A DNA stretch of 64,000 nucleotides from NCBI RefSeq assembly GCF_002865645.1, contig NW_020194618.1, positions 898,885-962,884 on the forward strand. Reading direction: 5' to 3'. Shown in pieces: positions 33,819 to 45,434 of the stretch (positions are counted from its first letter, which is position 1; each line of letters begins with the position of its first letter). Source of the stretch: Hyaloscypha bicolor E (lineage: Eukaryota > Ascomycota > Leotiomycetes > Helotiales > Hyaloscyphaceae). The notes under the pieces were generated by a model, which was not told where the DNA came from, made no database searches, and saw only the letters and a list, made by a program, of their open reading frames with translations. A program made the position numbers and the translations under genes.

Positions 33819-36036
33819 ATGGACACCATGAGCCAATCCGAAGGAAGGCTGGGAGAGGATGCACAACTCGACGGCTACAGACCTCAATCGATATCGTTTG
33901 CACCTCCACAGACACTGATCAGCTATGGAACCCAATTCATGGCTCAGAGCTGGCCGCCGCAGCCGTCTTCGATGTGGAATGAGATCTATTCCTCTCAGTT
34001 CAACTGGCAAGCCGCTGCCTCCGCCACAGCGATCTTGACACAGGAAGGTGTCTTATATACCTCAGAGGATCCGGATCTGGGGAGTCCTCAATACAAATAC
34101 GAATCCGCTGCAAGCCTCGATGCTGCGCCTACTTACTCTCAGCCGTATGCCCAGCCGATCAACCAGCAGCTATCCTCCGAGTTCCGAACCCCCCGCCCTT
34201 CCCAGACCCCGCAAATTGAAACTCAGCCACTCTATACTAACATTCCTACCTCCGATGGAATCGACTACTCTTATCCATATGCGTACGGTACTGATCTACG
34301 TCCACCAATGTCTTTCGATGCGGCTTGGCTACCCATCGGAAACGAGAGGGGCCGAAGTATCCATGTTGCATCGGACCCTTTGCCAGATCTGAAAGCTCCT
34401 GAAACATCCTCAAAGGGGTTGGTCCTGGATTGGTCGACCAGTGATCAAATAGCTGGACCTCCTACTACTATCAACAACTCTTCTTACCAGGCCATAATAC
34501 CAAAACGAAAACACACCTCCCCCGAGCCAGCGCCCAGGAAGGAATCGACTTCGACCCAGGGCGAACTCGACGAATTCGTCGTTATCTTTGAGAACGCTCC
34601 TGGTGCGTTGGCATCTGTTAAGCGGAGACGGAAGTTGGATGCTCCTGTCAGGAAAGCTGCAAGAGATGTCCGGAAGGCGGGTGCTTGTCATCAATGCCGA
34701 TTTCGCAAACGGACTGTAAGTCAACTTAGCATCGAGAGGGGGCAATAGCTTACAGGATCATATAGTGCTCAACAGGTACACCATGCAATTCTTGTCTAAA
34801 GAATGGCAATGGGCTTCATGATCTTAAATGCCAAAGGGAAAGCCCATTCGTTGGGAAACCTATGCATCAATGTAAGGCCCCCACTCTTGTCTCAATCTCA
34901 CTCTGACAGTTACAGATTTTGAATATTCGTCCAAAAGACGTGTGGTCTCATTTGACCTTCGCATTAACACAAAGTCTTTGAAATCTTTTGAAGAAGAGAT
35001 GGTCACTATCGATGGCGTCGGACGCCTCTCGCATCCGATCCAGCTCCGTACCCGGCGGAAGGCTCTGAAAGATTTCAAAACAGCCGAACGGGAAATCATT
35101 AATCGCACTCGAGATTCAAAGAAGCTTGTCAAAGCTCAAGATGATGAGCTCGAAGATGTCTTGATTCTCGAGGATGAAGCAACGTTCGGAACGCAGGTCG
35201 AGCAATGGGCCTTGGAATACTCGTCCAAATTTGTTCACGCAGCTGGCCCAGAGTTCGCTTCCACAACCGCAGCAGTAATTCTAGGCACAGCCTACGTGAA
35301 CAAAGGTCTTCCCGAAGTAAACCACACCGGTCCTTACACAAACAACAAAATATTTCTAACAATCCCTAGTCCACCCTAATAGCAGCCATGGTCCGCGTCG
35401 CCTCCCTGGCATTCATTCTCCGCGCCGGCGTAAAATGCACCCCCACAACTAATACCTCCAAATTCTCCTCCTACCGCACGATCCAAGCAACAATCGACAC
35501 AATCCTCTACGAGCGTCTCAAAATCGCGGAAAGAGATCTATTCCGAATGCTGCAGCGGCTCGTCTTCCGCTCTGCGGGGTATCTGAATAGAGAGCAGGTG
35601 TACCCCGTTGCTTTGGTACTCTGGCAGCTTTTGAGAATTCTATGTATCGGAGCTTCTCACCTTTCCAACCTCGTGCAGAGATTTAGGATAAAAGGTACTT
35701 TGCCCTTAATTTTCCCCAGCTTACTTCCTCCTTTCCAATCAGCTAATACCTCCGCACCCAGCCTGCGAACAAGCAGACTACCAATTCCACGCCCTCAAGC
35801 TCGTCCTCTCCACACACCTCGCACTCTTTCGCTCCTCCAACCCGCTCCTCCTCGATTTCAACGACAAACTACACCAAGACCTGCTAGGTGGCGATCAGGA
35901 GTTGATAAAGCTGGCGATCAAGATGCGCAAGGTGGTGGTAAGCTTTAGGGAGAAAGGGTTTACGGATATGAAGGGGAGTATTGCGTATCGCAAGGAGTAT
36001 TTTGATCTTTTTCGACGGGTATATGATGGGTTGTAA
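33819..36036 (+). CDS. Zn(II)2Cys6 fungal transcription factor
   Basis: Five exons, 33819-34715, 34766-34871, 34910-35316, 35370-35694 and 35762-36036, sum to 2010 nt, encoding 669 residues, all phases matching. The ATG at 33819 is used (a second ATG lies three codons on). Residues 1-285 are low-complexity, rich in Ser, Pro, Gln and Tyr, like an activation or interaction region, with basic KRRRK just before the zinc cluster. The binuclear cluster is assembled across intron 1: GACHQCRFRKRT (289-299) joins CSTGTPCNSC..C (300-321), giving C-X2-C-X6-C-X5-C-X2-C-X11-C. C-terminal helices follow (GTQVEQWALEYSSKF, LRILCIGASHLS and others), resembling the regulatory half of this class. Having the zinc cluster in the middle rather than at the N-terminus is less usual but well known. 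Target genes cannot be inferred. Confidence 0.9.
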
Positions 36037-36698
36037 GTTCAGGTTGGCCTTGTTAGAGGCAGGAGGCTTTGTTTTCTTTGGTGTTGGTGGTGGGAGCTAG
36101 GGGTTGGATTGTTCGCTTGTACGATGTGGTGGGTTTGGGCGTAAAACGGAACGGATATGCGTGTGGACAGGATGTAAGTTGATTAATGGATCATGTATTT
36201 GTGGGATCTCGTCCCTAAAATGGGGTAGTAATACATAGGCGTCAAGGAAAAGCGGGTTCAGGTTTTACACTCTCTTTTTCCTCAGTTTCTTTAAATATCC
36301 TTCCTTATCAACCACCCTTCGCTTGGAGACATATTGTTTTTGTTTATTTGCCGCTTTCACAGGGCAACACCATCTTCTACCACTCGAGTGAGCACAGCTG
36401 CTGTGGCGCTCTGCATGCTACCTCATCGTCGTGGGAATGCACGACTTTCTCAGCTTCGTGTAGCCACCTGCCTTCAGTGGAAAGGTATTTTGCGATTTCT
36501 ATTCTGGCAGCAAAGGTCTGGCACTACGGTAGCAGTCATTTTCGTATACCCTAGACCGCTTCCAGCCCATGCTTATCCTTCAGATGCCATCTCCAATTAT
36601 CCTTACTTGAAAAGCATACCTTATCTCCTCCTATCGTTTGTGAATATTTGCAGCTTTCAACAGTGCAGATGTATCTTGTTGTGCTCGAGTGAGCGGAG
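36037..36698. other. Intergenic between convergent genes
   Basis: 660 bp between the end of the Zn2Cys6 gene (plus) and the end of the membrane-protein gene (minus). A plus-strand frame at 36334-36702 lacks motifs and is not supported. Confidence 0.4.
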
Positions 36699-37500
36699 TT
36701 AACGTATCGTTCTAGCTATACCACGTTGCCGAAACTCTTGTTGCAGGTTTGGCATTGGTGGGTTCTTTGGTGGTAGCGAATGTGGTGCCTTCGTTCGGTC
36801 AGCCAATATAGAAGGGGGTGGGAAAGGGGAATGACTTGAGCTTATATTGCTTGTCAAATATTCTGGCGCAGCTCGACACTGGGAATTGGGTTTGATGCCT
36901 CGGGACCTAGACTCTGCTTTGGGCTCGGTGGCTAGGGGGAGATCAGGTTGTGGTTGAGTTGGCTCTTGAATGCTTTGGGAATCATCCCCTTTAGGGTCTA
37001 CTGCTGCAATCTCGTCTGAGAGTGGTGGAACTGCCAATGCAGTATTTCCTGTTGAGCATCAATGCTCAATTCAAAATCGTAGCAACCAAGCAACGATGGA
37101 CCCATGACTTGCCCTGTCTTACACACTGAGGAGGTGGCGGAAATAGCTTATGCCAACCTTGGTCATCTTGGATAGAGGTTCTCGCAGATGCCAAAAGACT
37201 GACAACAGTCCTCCGGGCTTGTCTCGAAGAGTTGTCGAGTTCCAAATCCGTCGGCCTCCATATATCGCCCGGGCCGTATGTAGGAAGCTCTTGGGCCCAC
37301 AGGGTAGGGCTTCCTTCTCCTATTTCCCCTCGATCAATCTCCTCTCGTCCTAGTGTTGCAGAGTATAGTCGTAGCTGAGGTATCAGCTCTCTATTGCCAT
37401 ATTGCTGGAACCAACAATATACGATACACCCGACAAGTACAAGGCCAAAGGCAATGCCAATACCCAGTCGGGTGATCGCCCCAGGCTTTTTGATTGTGTC
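36699..37500 (-). CDS. Hypothetical single-pass membrane protein, 5' end unresolved
   Basis: An exon starting at 37500, after a strong acceptor (CTCTCTCCTCGTTCTTAG), encodes DTIKKPGAITRLG and then a membrane helix (GIGIAFGLVLVGCIVYCWF). A hydrophilic region follows with TYGPGDIWRP and ends in FPPPPQ. An intron near 37055-37130 leads to a final Pro/Ser-rich exon (PPLSDEIAAVDPKG .. RGIKPNSQCRA) ending at 36699. The exact inner splice sites are uncertain: a GTGTAA donor with a TTGGCAG acceptor keeps the frame. The first coding exon has not been identified. A MITE copy begins about 330 bp upstream (37827) and may have disturbed the 5' end. No family recognised. Confidence 0.55.
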
Positions 37501-37826
37501 CTAAGAACGAGGAGAGAGAGGTTTCTCACTTAGGCCTCGAGAAGAGGGATTTTGTCTAACATCGTCTTCCAAAATCAAACCCCAAAAGGTGAGTGATGTC
37601 AGTAGTACAGCTACCAGCCATCTGAGAGCTCGTTTGATGAAGAATTGCGCCAATCTCGTTGAGAAGAGATGAATTTTCAAGGGCGTATGATGGAGGTAGC
37701 CGGCTGAGACCATTTTAGCGTGTTCGAACAAAAGTTCTTGACCTATACAATACTCTACGGTATATTGAGAGAAGGTTGATTCTTTCATGATCATCACTAG
37801 GAATCGCGCGAGGTACAGTAGTGTAA

Positions 37827-38084
37827 GGGCCTGTTTCGTACGGATGCACGTCTTTTGATTGCTAGCAACTGCTAGCAACATTACTAGCGTTCAATACTCA
37901 ATATTCAAAGCTAGTATCCGCATAATTTAGAAGCGTTTCGCAAAATGTAAAAACTCAATAACCATTGCAATTACAGAGGTTTTAGAGTGATCTCTAGCAG
38001 TCTTAAATCTTATTGTTTACTTTTCTTTAGTAATTACTCCTTATAATTATAAAATATTATAGCCTAATATTTATTCCTCTTTTA
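37827..38084. mobile_element. MITE copy B, related to the element at 12497
   Basis: Aligns with 12497-12765 over about 255 bp, sharing GTACG, GCACGTCTTTTGATTGCTAG, ATACTCAATATTCAAAGCTA, GCGTTTCGCAAAATGTAAA and TATAGCCTAATATTTATTCC. Differences are mainly C/T and G/A. The left end GGGCCTGTTTCG is preceded by TAA (37824-37826), a typical PIF/Harbinger target triplet. The right end cannot be found: after about 38084 the sequence becomes AT-rich and stops matching. Confidence 0.7.
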
Positions 38085-38532
38085 AAGTAAAAGTAATTAA
38101 TTTATTAATTACTTTATTATAGCTTTCTTATTAAGAAAGAATTTAAAATAAAGATTATATAAAAAATATAATACTTATAATACTTATAAAATAACTAAAA
38201 TATTATACTTTAAGAAGCGTTATAAAGGTAATTAGAGAGAAGTAACAAGGGACTATGAAGCATTACACCAGTTGAAAAGTGTATTAGGAAACTATGCCGC
38301 GTGTGTACTAATAGAAATCAGACAAACGTTTCATCGACTTCCCCCGCATAACCGTCTCTCGATTTTCTTCATTGCCCGCCCATTTTCTGAGAACATTGAG
38401 AATACTTCCCACTCTGAATTGAGTGAGGCCTAACTATCCAGTTGCCCCAGATTCTCGCATGCGCGAAGAACAGCCCTTTCCTTTCGAGGTAGTCGTTCCT
38501 CCTACTAAAGAGAGGCCATCCCATTATCATAG
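38085..38532. other. AT-rich tail of MITE B and NACHT-gene 3' flank
   Basis: 38085-38225 is almost entirely A/T with short repeats (ATAATACTTATAATACTTATAA). The rest is ordinary sequence holding the 3' UTR of the NACHT-ankyrin gene. Confidence 0.4.
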
Positions 38533-40952
38533 TCATGGTCTATAATCCCAAAGCTGTCCTACGTTCATAGATCCTCGAGCGACTTTTGTCGTCATCGAGA
38601 ATCTTTTGCTCATAATCTCATTTAATTTCGCAAGTTCTCTCTTACCTACTCGTCCTTTGAGAGCATGGACAACTTCCCAATGTTCTCTATCCGCAGCCCA
38701 TTCCAATGGTGTATGGCCTCTGATATCCTGCTGGTCCAAAATTGCACCATCATCTATAAGCATTTTGACAATTTCCACATGGCCATTTCTAGCAGCCCAA
38801 TGAAGTGCCGACCAGCCGTCATATTCGAATTTGTTTGGATCCGCGCCTGCATCGAGCAGTATCTTGACACATGCCGTGCTGCCCATTTCCGAGGCCCATA
38901 TCAAAGGCGTGTCATTCATAGTAGAAACTGCGCGTATAACTCTCCGATCTTGTGAGATATAAAATCCGACGAGCCAGGGAAAATTGAAGTAGGCTGCGAG
39001 GTGAATGGGGTGTTGGTGAAGAGGTACGGCGGAACTCCCTCGGTGGTTGATGAAGTAGGTAAGTTGCATGATACTGTCTCTGCGCTCTTCCAAGGCAAGA
39101 AGTGTGAGGGCCAGCTGGAACAAGGTCGCGGAAGGTGAGCCTACGGCTCGGAGGTGGGAAGCCCACCCTTCGATTGCGTAGCACAGGAACGGATGGCGGC
39201 GGAGAAAATCTCCTACTGTAGACTTGTAGTCCGAACCCCAGTTGCTTGAAAGCCGCCGTCGAAGAAGTTCTGTGAGGTCTTCATTTTTGACTAGATACTG
39301 CACACATATTTCTGCCAGATGTGCATCCACCTCCATGGTACTCATTGCTAGTCCTGCCACGTCCTCAAAATCCGCAGTTTCTGTATATGCCTCAAGAAAA
39401 CCTCGTGCTGTTTGATGAACCAAGTTGATTTCTCCCCGTGGGCCGTCGAATCGTACGAAGGACCCGCATAGAAAGTTTACGTCCCCTGCGAAGTCGTAGC
39501 AACGAGGAACTCCAGTTTCTAGGCACAATGCCACTTCCAGTTCAGCAAGAGTAAGACCACGTCTCGCAAACAGCAGCCAACGAAAAATTCTCCACATATC
39601 CTTTTTCCGAGTTGGCGGGGTATTACGGAGAATTGCTTCGTAGGTGTTGAGAAGTGTCAAAGGAATGCTCGACAACTTGGCTGTGATTACCTCCTCAGTC
39701 AAGCGTTCATCTCGACGTTCTAGATCTTGGATTATCAAGACTACCCAGAGAAACATTCCATGAGAATTTTCTTCCAAAAAATCGATAATTCTTTGGCTCG
39801 CTTCCTTATCCAGATGGCGGCGGCGAGAAAAGTCTTTAATCCGATTATTTATGAGCGTGTGCATATCAGTCGCCGTATCTAAAGCAGTCATCTCAATAGT
39901 GCGGAAGCACGATAAGCTATCGAAGATGTTTCCGTCCGGTCTACTCGTGATGGCAAATTTGAGCGATGGTCTTGAGGTCTTCGGCATCGCTGAAAGTTTA
40001 CCGTTATTAACCAGCTCTCGCAACCAGTCCAGAAGCAGTCGTTGAGACTCCGGTTCGCATTCGTCCAGTGCATCCAGGATAACGTAGACTTCTAAGTCGA
40101 TTGGAATACGCTCAAGCATATTTCCAATCATAGTCAATAGATTCTCCCATGACCACTCGAAATTACCTTTGGTGGACAAGAACTCATATCGGCCCAAGAC
40201 AATCGGAAGGACATCTGGGACTTGACATGCTAGCTGGCTGACAATTGTTCTTAAGGCACCGGTTGCTGTCCCTTCAGCTTCCACGTTGGACTTGTGGAAG
40301 AAAAAGTATAGTATCACTGGCTTCAGGTTGTTGTTGTTGGAGGACCGAGATGACGGGTTTGCCTGGACCTTTTGGGTAATGTGGGATGCTAGTGTCGTTT
40401 TGCCACAACCAACCCTTGCTGTGATCCAAAGTAAGTCCGCTTCGTTGTTTTCAAGCCAGGAAATATATTTCGGATTTTTCAGAATCCATTCCCCAGCTTG
40501 TTTAGAGCGATTCAGCATTTGCGATAAAAATGCGCTTTGGTCAATCGCACTGAGACTCCTTAGGCAGACATCAGTCTTTTCTGACATCGATGCATCTTTT
40601 GTTTGAGGCTCTCGATATTGATCCTACGAGGATTAGTGTCGTCATTTATGAGGCTCGTTCAAATTTCGAGCATGCAGATAATATACTTTTCCTATTGTGA
40701 GATATTCAAAGGCCGTTCGAAGGCGTGGCAATTCATCGTTCACGTTTTGGGCGACTTTCTCCAAGTCACGACGCATAATCTCAAGGCGGCTATCAATATC
40801 GTATAGTAGCGTCCTGTATCTAAATTAATTCCAATCCTTCTCATGTGAAAAATGTTTTACTTACGAGTCAATCCTAGTAATGCATAGAGTGAGCGCATAC
40901 GGTACTGCGTGTATCGTCGAGAAAATTGAGAATCCGGCGACTGCTCCAGTCA
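38533..40952 (-). CDS. NACHT-ankyrin STAND protein (NLR-like)
   Basis: Exons 40952-40865, 40819-40687 and 40623-38533 join with matching phases to give about 770 residues. The 5' end is unresolved: exon 40952 starts two bases into a codon (x-TG ACT GGA), so the ATG might even be split by an intron. The N-terminal region contains FSIFSTIHAVPYALTLCITR and a helical RLEIMRRDLEKVAQNV segment. The NACHT ATPase has Walker A ARVGCGKTTLASH and Walker B VYVILDALDECEP, then FAITSRPDG and a winged-helix region (WLLFARRGLTLAELEVAL). The C-terminus holds ankyrin repeats (NDTPLIWASEMGSTACVKIL, GWSALHWAARNGHVEIVKML, GHTPLEWAADREHWEVV). NACHT-ANK proteins of fungi are sensor ATPases linked to vegetative incompatibility and immune-like cell death. 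Only about three ankyrins remain, fewer than many paralogs carry. No MADA- or HET-s-type amyloid motif was noticed. Confidence 0.87.
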
Positions 40953-41349
40953 CTGATTAGTGATGAGGAATCGATGTTTTGGGATTAAGGAAGGAGGGCC
41001 GGGTTGTGGAAAGAAATTTGTGAGGCACCGCCGAGGAAACACCTTTCTCATGAAGCCACAATAATGTGCTGTGCTGACCAAGTACGGGAGGTTTAAATGA
41101 CGGAAGTATCTGCTAAGGTAATATTTTTTATTGCGACTGAATTTGTTTTGAGGTATTTGGAGTCGTCTTTTGGGCCGGATATGGGTATTTCCACTTTCCT
41201 TCCTCCTAGGCACAACACTTCAAAAGCTCCACCTCTTCTCGAGAGTATGATTTAATTTCATTGAGCTTTTCCGTAAAGCCAGCAATCTCAAGGAGTTTTT
41301 TTTTTTTTTTTTTGTTTTTTTGGTTGCTAATACTTCATTGCAATTGCAA
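40953..41349. other. Short gap with an 18-T run
   Basis: Upstream flank of the NACHT gene. It contains a homopolymer T tract (about 41289-41306) directly before the phosphotransferase-like fragment. Possibly includes further 5' exons of the NACHT gene. Confidence 0.4.
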
Positions 41350-42020
41350 ATATTGCTCCCGAAATTTACCTCGCATTCGAATACGAGGACGAGACATATA
41401 TTGTCATGGAATATGTCCATGGACAAACTCCTGCGGAGTTATTGCGAGACCGTTCCAATAAAGCGGATTGGATCTATGACCTAGTGGCAAAAGCAGTTAC
41501 CCATCTCATAGCAATTCCCGTTCCTGGCGACGCACACCCTGGACCAGCTGGAAGTGGGTACATTCACCACCGGTTCCTCCGAGACAACGACGCACCGACA
41601 GAGTACGCCTCAATCGATGAGTTGCAGCACTATATCAATAAGGTAGTACCAAGGGAAATTCTGCTCCCTCCCCTCTTCTGTTCCTTGCCATATTATGATC
41701 GTCATGCTTATGATTTGCAAGGTTCTCGCCATTAGAGGCTCAGAAAGTAGATTTTTCCAACGAGCAACTGTGCTTTTGTTACTCCGACATTTGGGAGCAT
41801 AATTTTGTCATCACCGAGGCTCGTGAGATATATGTGTTAGACTTCGGAGATGCAACATTCCTACCAACAAGCTTCATGAGCCTTGTTCTACAAAATCCGG
41901 GGGATTTCTCCTTTCAAAGATATCATCCAGGATTTCTTTCCCAGAGTCGCCGAACCTCAATGCAATGCGCCCGGGCCTCTTATGTTCTTAAGATTGCTTC
42001 TAGTAGCAGGATTAGTAAGC
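41350..42020 (+). pseudogene. Aminoglycoside-phosphotransferase/kinase-like (APH) gene fragment
   Basis: Plus-strand pieces of the fungal APH/choline-kinase-like family. IAPEIYLAFEYEDETYIVMEY and VHGQTPAELL correspond to the end of the N-lobe and hinge. ELQHYINK is followed by an intron-like gap (about 41640-41725), then LCFCYSDIWEHNFVI (catalytic-loop region; the family has H/YxDxxxxN) and IYVLDFGDATFLP (metal-binding DFG-like motif). The N-lobe with the nucleotide-binding lysine is not found upstream, where a poly-T tract intervenes. I read it as a truncated gene, though an undetected 5' exon is possible. These fungal proteins are mostly of unknown substrate. Confidence 0.6.
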
Positions 42021-43759
42021 AAATTCTAGATAAATATGTTGCAAGAAACTGACAACCGCATTTTACAGGTCTTTAATATTTCCGATTCGTGGGTGCCTTT
42101 CAAGATCCTTGGACAGGGAGAATATACTAGTTCCTTGGTCGCATTCGCTTTCGGTTCGATAGTGCTGAGATGGGGTTCAGGCGGGCATGACGGGAAATTC
42201 AAAGGGCTTCCTAACAACAATCAAACGCTACGCAATGCCACTGTCTGTGGGACGGTTTGCTACCTACTAACGTGCTACTATTTGGTACTTGTACTCCCCA
42301 CTTCCTATGTATCTAGCTTCGATTTGGGCGAGGGCCAAGGTCGTGAAAGGGAAGCCCGCTAAGGAGGACATCATCAAGAAGATTAAGAAACTCAATGGCA
42401 TGCAGCGAAATGCGACCGATCATAGTAACATTATTCCAGTATCAGCAAAGACAGCTCACAGTCCTTCTCGATGAGCTCGCAGCAAAGAAAAGGACCGTTT
42501 CTCTGAGTGGTCACTTGTTCAACCCCATTGCGTGAAGAAGCCGTTCTATTTGAAATGTACACCGGTTCAAGTCGATGCCGTCGCAAAACCTGCCAACTCA
42601 AAGCCTTCAGGAGGCAAGCAATTGTTCGATACCATTTCCATGACTGCTTTCGCCATGCGAGAACCTCTCAAGGATATCGATCCTCCATACTCTGGAGCAA
42701 TATCGAGGACATGAAGCTTCGTCCCCCTCCCCCTCCCCCTCCCCTAAGAGTCGAGGACAGACTCCTGAATTCGTTGGAGCTCGTTCTTTTCCTCCACCGA
42801 TTTCTCCGCTTGGTTCTTTGAGAGGTCCATAACCGCCTCCACTGCCCACACCACTGCTTCCACAACCTCACGATCATCGAGAGCCAACGGACACAGGGCG
42901 CAAGAGAAATCAGGATTACGATAGTTCGGATGGATTCTCATCTAGTTACCGGTTTCTTGACTCTGAGAGTGACTTCTTTTCTAATGAAGCCAACCCCTGC
43001 ACGGATTCCGCTAGAAAAACCCAAGCACTATTATTCCAGAGGAAACACCCAAAGCAGGGCTGTCAGTTTGTCATGCACGTGATTCTCCCTCCCCTTTTTG
43101 GATTAGCGCAGCTGTAGACGCATATAAACCCTCTGTTGAACCGCACTTCTTGTACTTTAGACATCTCAATCTATATCAACTTTACCTTCATATTTGGAAG
43201 CCGAATTATATTCCAAATACTGTCTTGTTCATGCAATTGTCAGAAAGGGGGCTTAAAAGCCTGTCAATTCGAATTTCCATTGGATTGTTGTTCCGATCTT
43301 TTATTACCGAAGAGAGTAACATGTTTAGCTGCTCCAAATATCGTTCTTGTTCATATCGCCCTTAAAACGCTATCGACTAATAGAGACATGGTCTGACCTC
43401 CATTATATCCCTGCATTTGAGTTGAGCCTATCGCATTTGCCTGAGGCCCTGTAAGTGTAGGTAATTTTCGATGCCTGATTCCCAAAACTGAAGCCTAACG
43501 CGGCGGCCGCTCCTTGTACTTTACAACCTCCCACTTTAAGCTAGAACCCCACTAACCCTAATTCTGGAGCCTATCTCAACAACATTACGAAAGGTTCTAA
43601 TCTCACTACGAGGGCAGCAGAATCACGATACACAAGGCCGCCGCTCGCGTCCCCAGAGATTTTTACTATAATCCTCTTTCATACAACAGGGCGTGCATCC
43701 ACCGACGTTCAGATCCAATCCCACATTCCGTCCTTGGACAATTATCCTATGCTCCAAAG
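42021..43759. other. Intergenic with unassigned open frames
   Basis: 1.7 kb without a recognisable gene. A plus-strand stretch at about 42289-42714 contains KEDIIKKIKKLNGMQRNAT and, after a frame change, KKPFYLKCTPVQVDAVAKP. It could be a decayed or unmodelled small gene, but I cannot connect the parts. A (CCCCCT)n-like simple repeat lies at about 42721-42745. 43073-43084 carries the recurring motif ATGCACGTGATT. Confidence 0.35.
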
Positions 43760-44875
43760 ATGGAAACAAGTATTAAAGACAACGTAGGCCCGCCTAAGCT
43801 AGTACTAAAAGTTCTCACGCAGCATTTGCCGTACTCCCTCCCTACTTTGAGAAGATTACAGTTCATGGAGACCCCTGGAGGATGTAAGACATCACATTCA
43901 CATATCTTATCTACATTCGACACGGAAGCTCCCAGTAAGGACTTTCTCATTGCCTTTTTGGATTTCTCTAGGGGTCCAGACACAGAAATGTGGCTCTATT
44001 CATCCCTCGAGAATCCAGCGACTCCTGGTGACGACACAGTGTGCGAGGAACAGGTCCTGAATCTCTTGGCACGAGTGCGGAAGATCGAAGGGAATTACGA
44101 AGCACAGCGGGTAACTCCAGGGATTTTGTTGATTGGGAGTATTCATACGAGAGTATTCAAAATCCTCCAAAAGCATTCGCTGGTCAAGAGCCAGACTCCA
44201 GAGCATTTCAAGTTTTTGTTTAGGGTCAAAGATTTACCGCTGGGAAGAGAGCTCCCTGATGGACTATCGTGGTCAGAAGTTAGACCATCGGACATGCCGC
44301 TCATCCTCTCGAGGACTCCGATCCCGTACCAAGAGTCAGTCAGTCCTTTCGGCAAGGGCCCGACAATCGACTGACAAATTGTGCAGGAAAATGATGAAGT
44401 TGAACCCCAGCGCGTCTATCGAATCAAGCACTTGTATCCCAATAGCATGGACATTTCTAGGTACACTTCCTCCCGTAGCATATCTGTCTTAGAACCTCAC
44501 AACCAATTGGAAACAAAAGGTCCGGATGGATCATTGAAGCTTTTGCACTGCGAGGCAAGTTTAGACCTCTCGCCGTATAAACGCACGCACACAGCTAACC
44601 AGGCTAACAGGAAAAATACCGCGGTCGGGGATTCGCAAAAGCTGTGACTCTGAAATTGTTCAACGACAGTGCCGTGGATCTTGTGAAAGACGGTTTGTAT
44701 CATGCTGATGTTGCTGTGGAGAATCTTCAGAGTCAGGCAGTGTGTAAGAGCTTGAAAGGGACTGTGGAGTGGACGACTTATTGTATGTTTTTCTTTTCTA
44801 CTCAATGCTGTGTTATTACCGAGAAACTAACCTGTAGCAAGGGGGTTGGGTAACTATATCCTAGGATACGCTTGA
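43760..44875 (+). CDS. GNAT-family N-acetyltransferase (FR47/glycine-acyltransferase-like)
   Basis: Five exons, 43760-44334, 44387-44460, 44520-44554, 44611-44782 and 44838-44875, total 894 nt, encoding 297 residues in consistent phase. The N-terminal two thirds (METSIKDNVGPPKLVLKVL..) is the variable part of this fungal family. The acetyl-CoA fold is seen in CIPIAWTFLGPDGSLKLLHC and EEKYRGRGFAKAVTLKLF, the latter being the R/Q-x-x-G-x-G/A pyrophosphate loop. VEWTTYSRGLGNYILGYA closes the protein. The reaction is transfer of acetyl from acetyl-CoA to an unknown amine. The intron at 44555-44610 has a GC..AG boundary (GAG|GCAAGT), needed to join HCE to EKYRGRG. The neighbours are a phosphotransferase-like fragment and a HET gene, with no pathway context. 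Confidence 0.85.
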
Positions 44876-45434
44876 AGAGTTGCGTTTACTACACTAGAAT
44901 AGATAGAGGAGAAATTGGTGACTTGAGTATTTGCTACGCACTTTCAGTTCAATTATGTCTTTTCGAGAAATCGTACTAAATTGTCATGCCACTTGCATTG
45001 TAAAGAGAGTGGTGAGAATAAATGTCTCGTTTTATTCTAGGACCTTCGAATCTTCTGCGATAATCTAGTATGGTATGTTTGAAAAGCAAGCCACATCTTA
45101 CTGGGATTCCCACTCTTCTCGTGCGTCACTTCAGCCTCTTTCTCCAATAAATCTTCTCCCACCCAGGGCCGGAAGCGGCGTTGTCCAGCAGTTGTGAGTA
45201 ACAGCAGCGATCCAAAGCGATGAACAAAAATGCAGCTTCGTCGACTGGACGTCCGTCAGCGGAACCGGATTTAGGTAAGTACTAGTAAAAGTAAAAGACT
45301 GTGCTTCCCCAGAAAACTAACCCCTGTCCTGTGGTTTTCCAGAGAATCAATCTCTGTCTATCTGTGGTTTGCCAAAATGAACAATCTCGAAGATCCTTAC
45401 AAATATTCGTTGATTTAAGCTCAATCTTTTGGGA
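44876..45434. other. Intergenic between convergent genes
   Basis: 560 bp between the ends of the GNAT (plus) and HET (minus) genes. No motif or frame of interest; presumably 3' UTRs. Confidence 0.4.
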
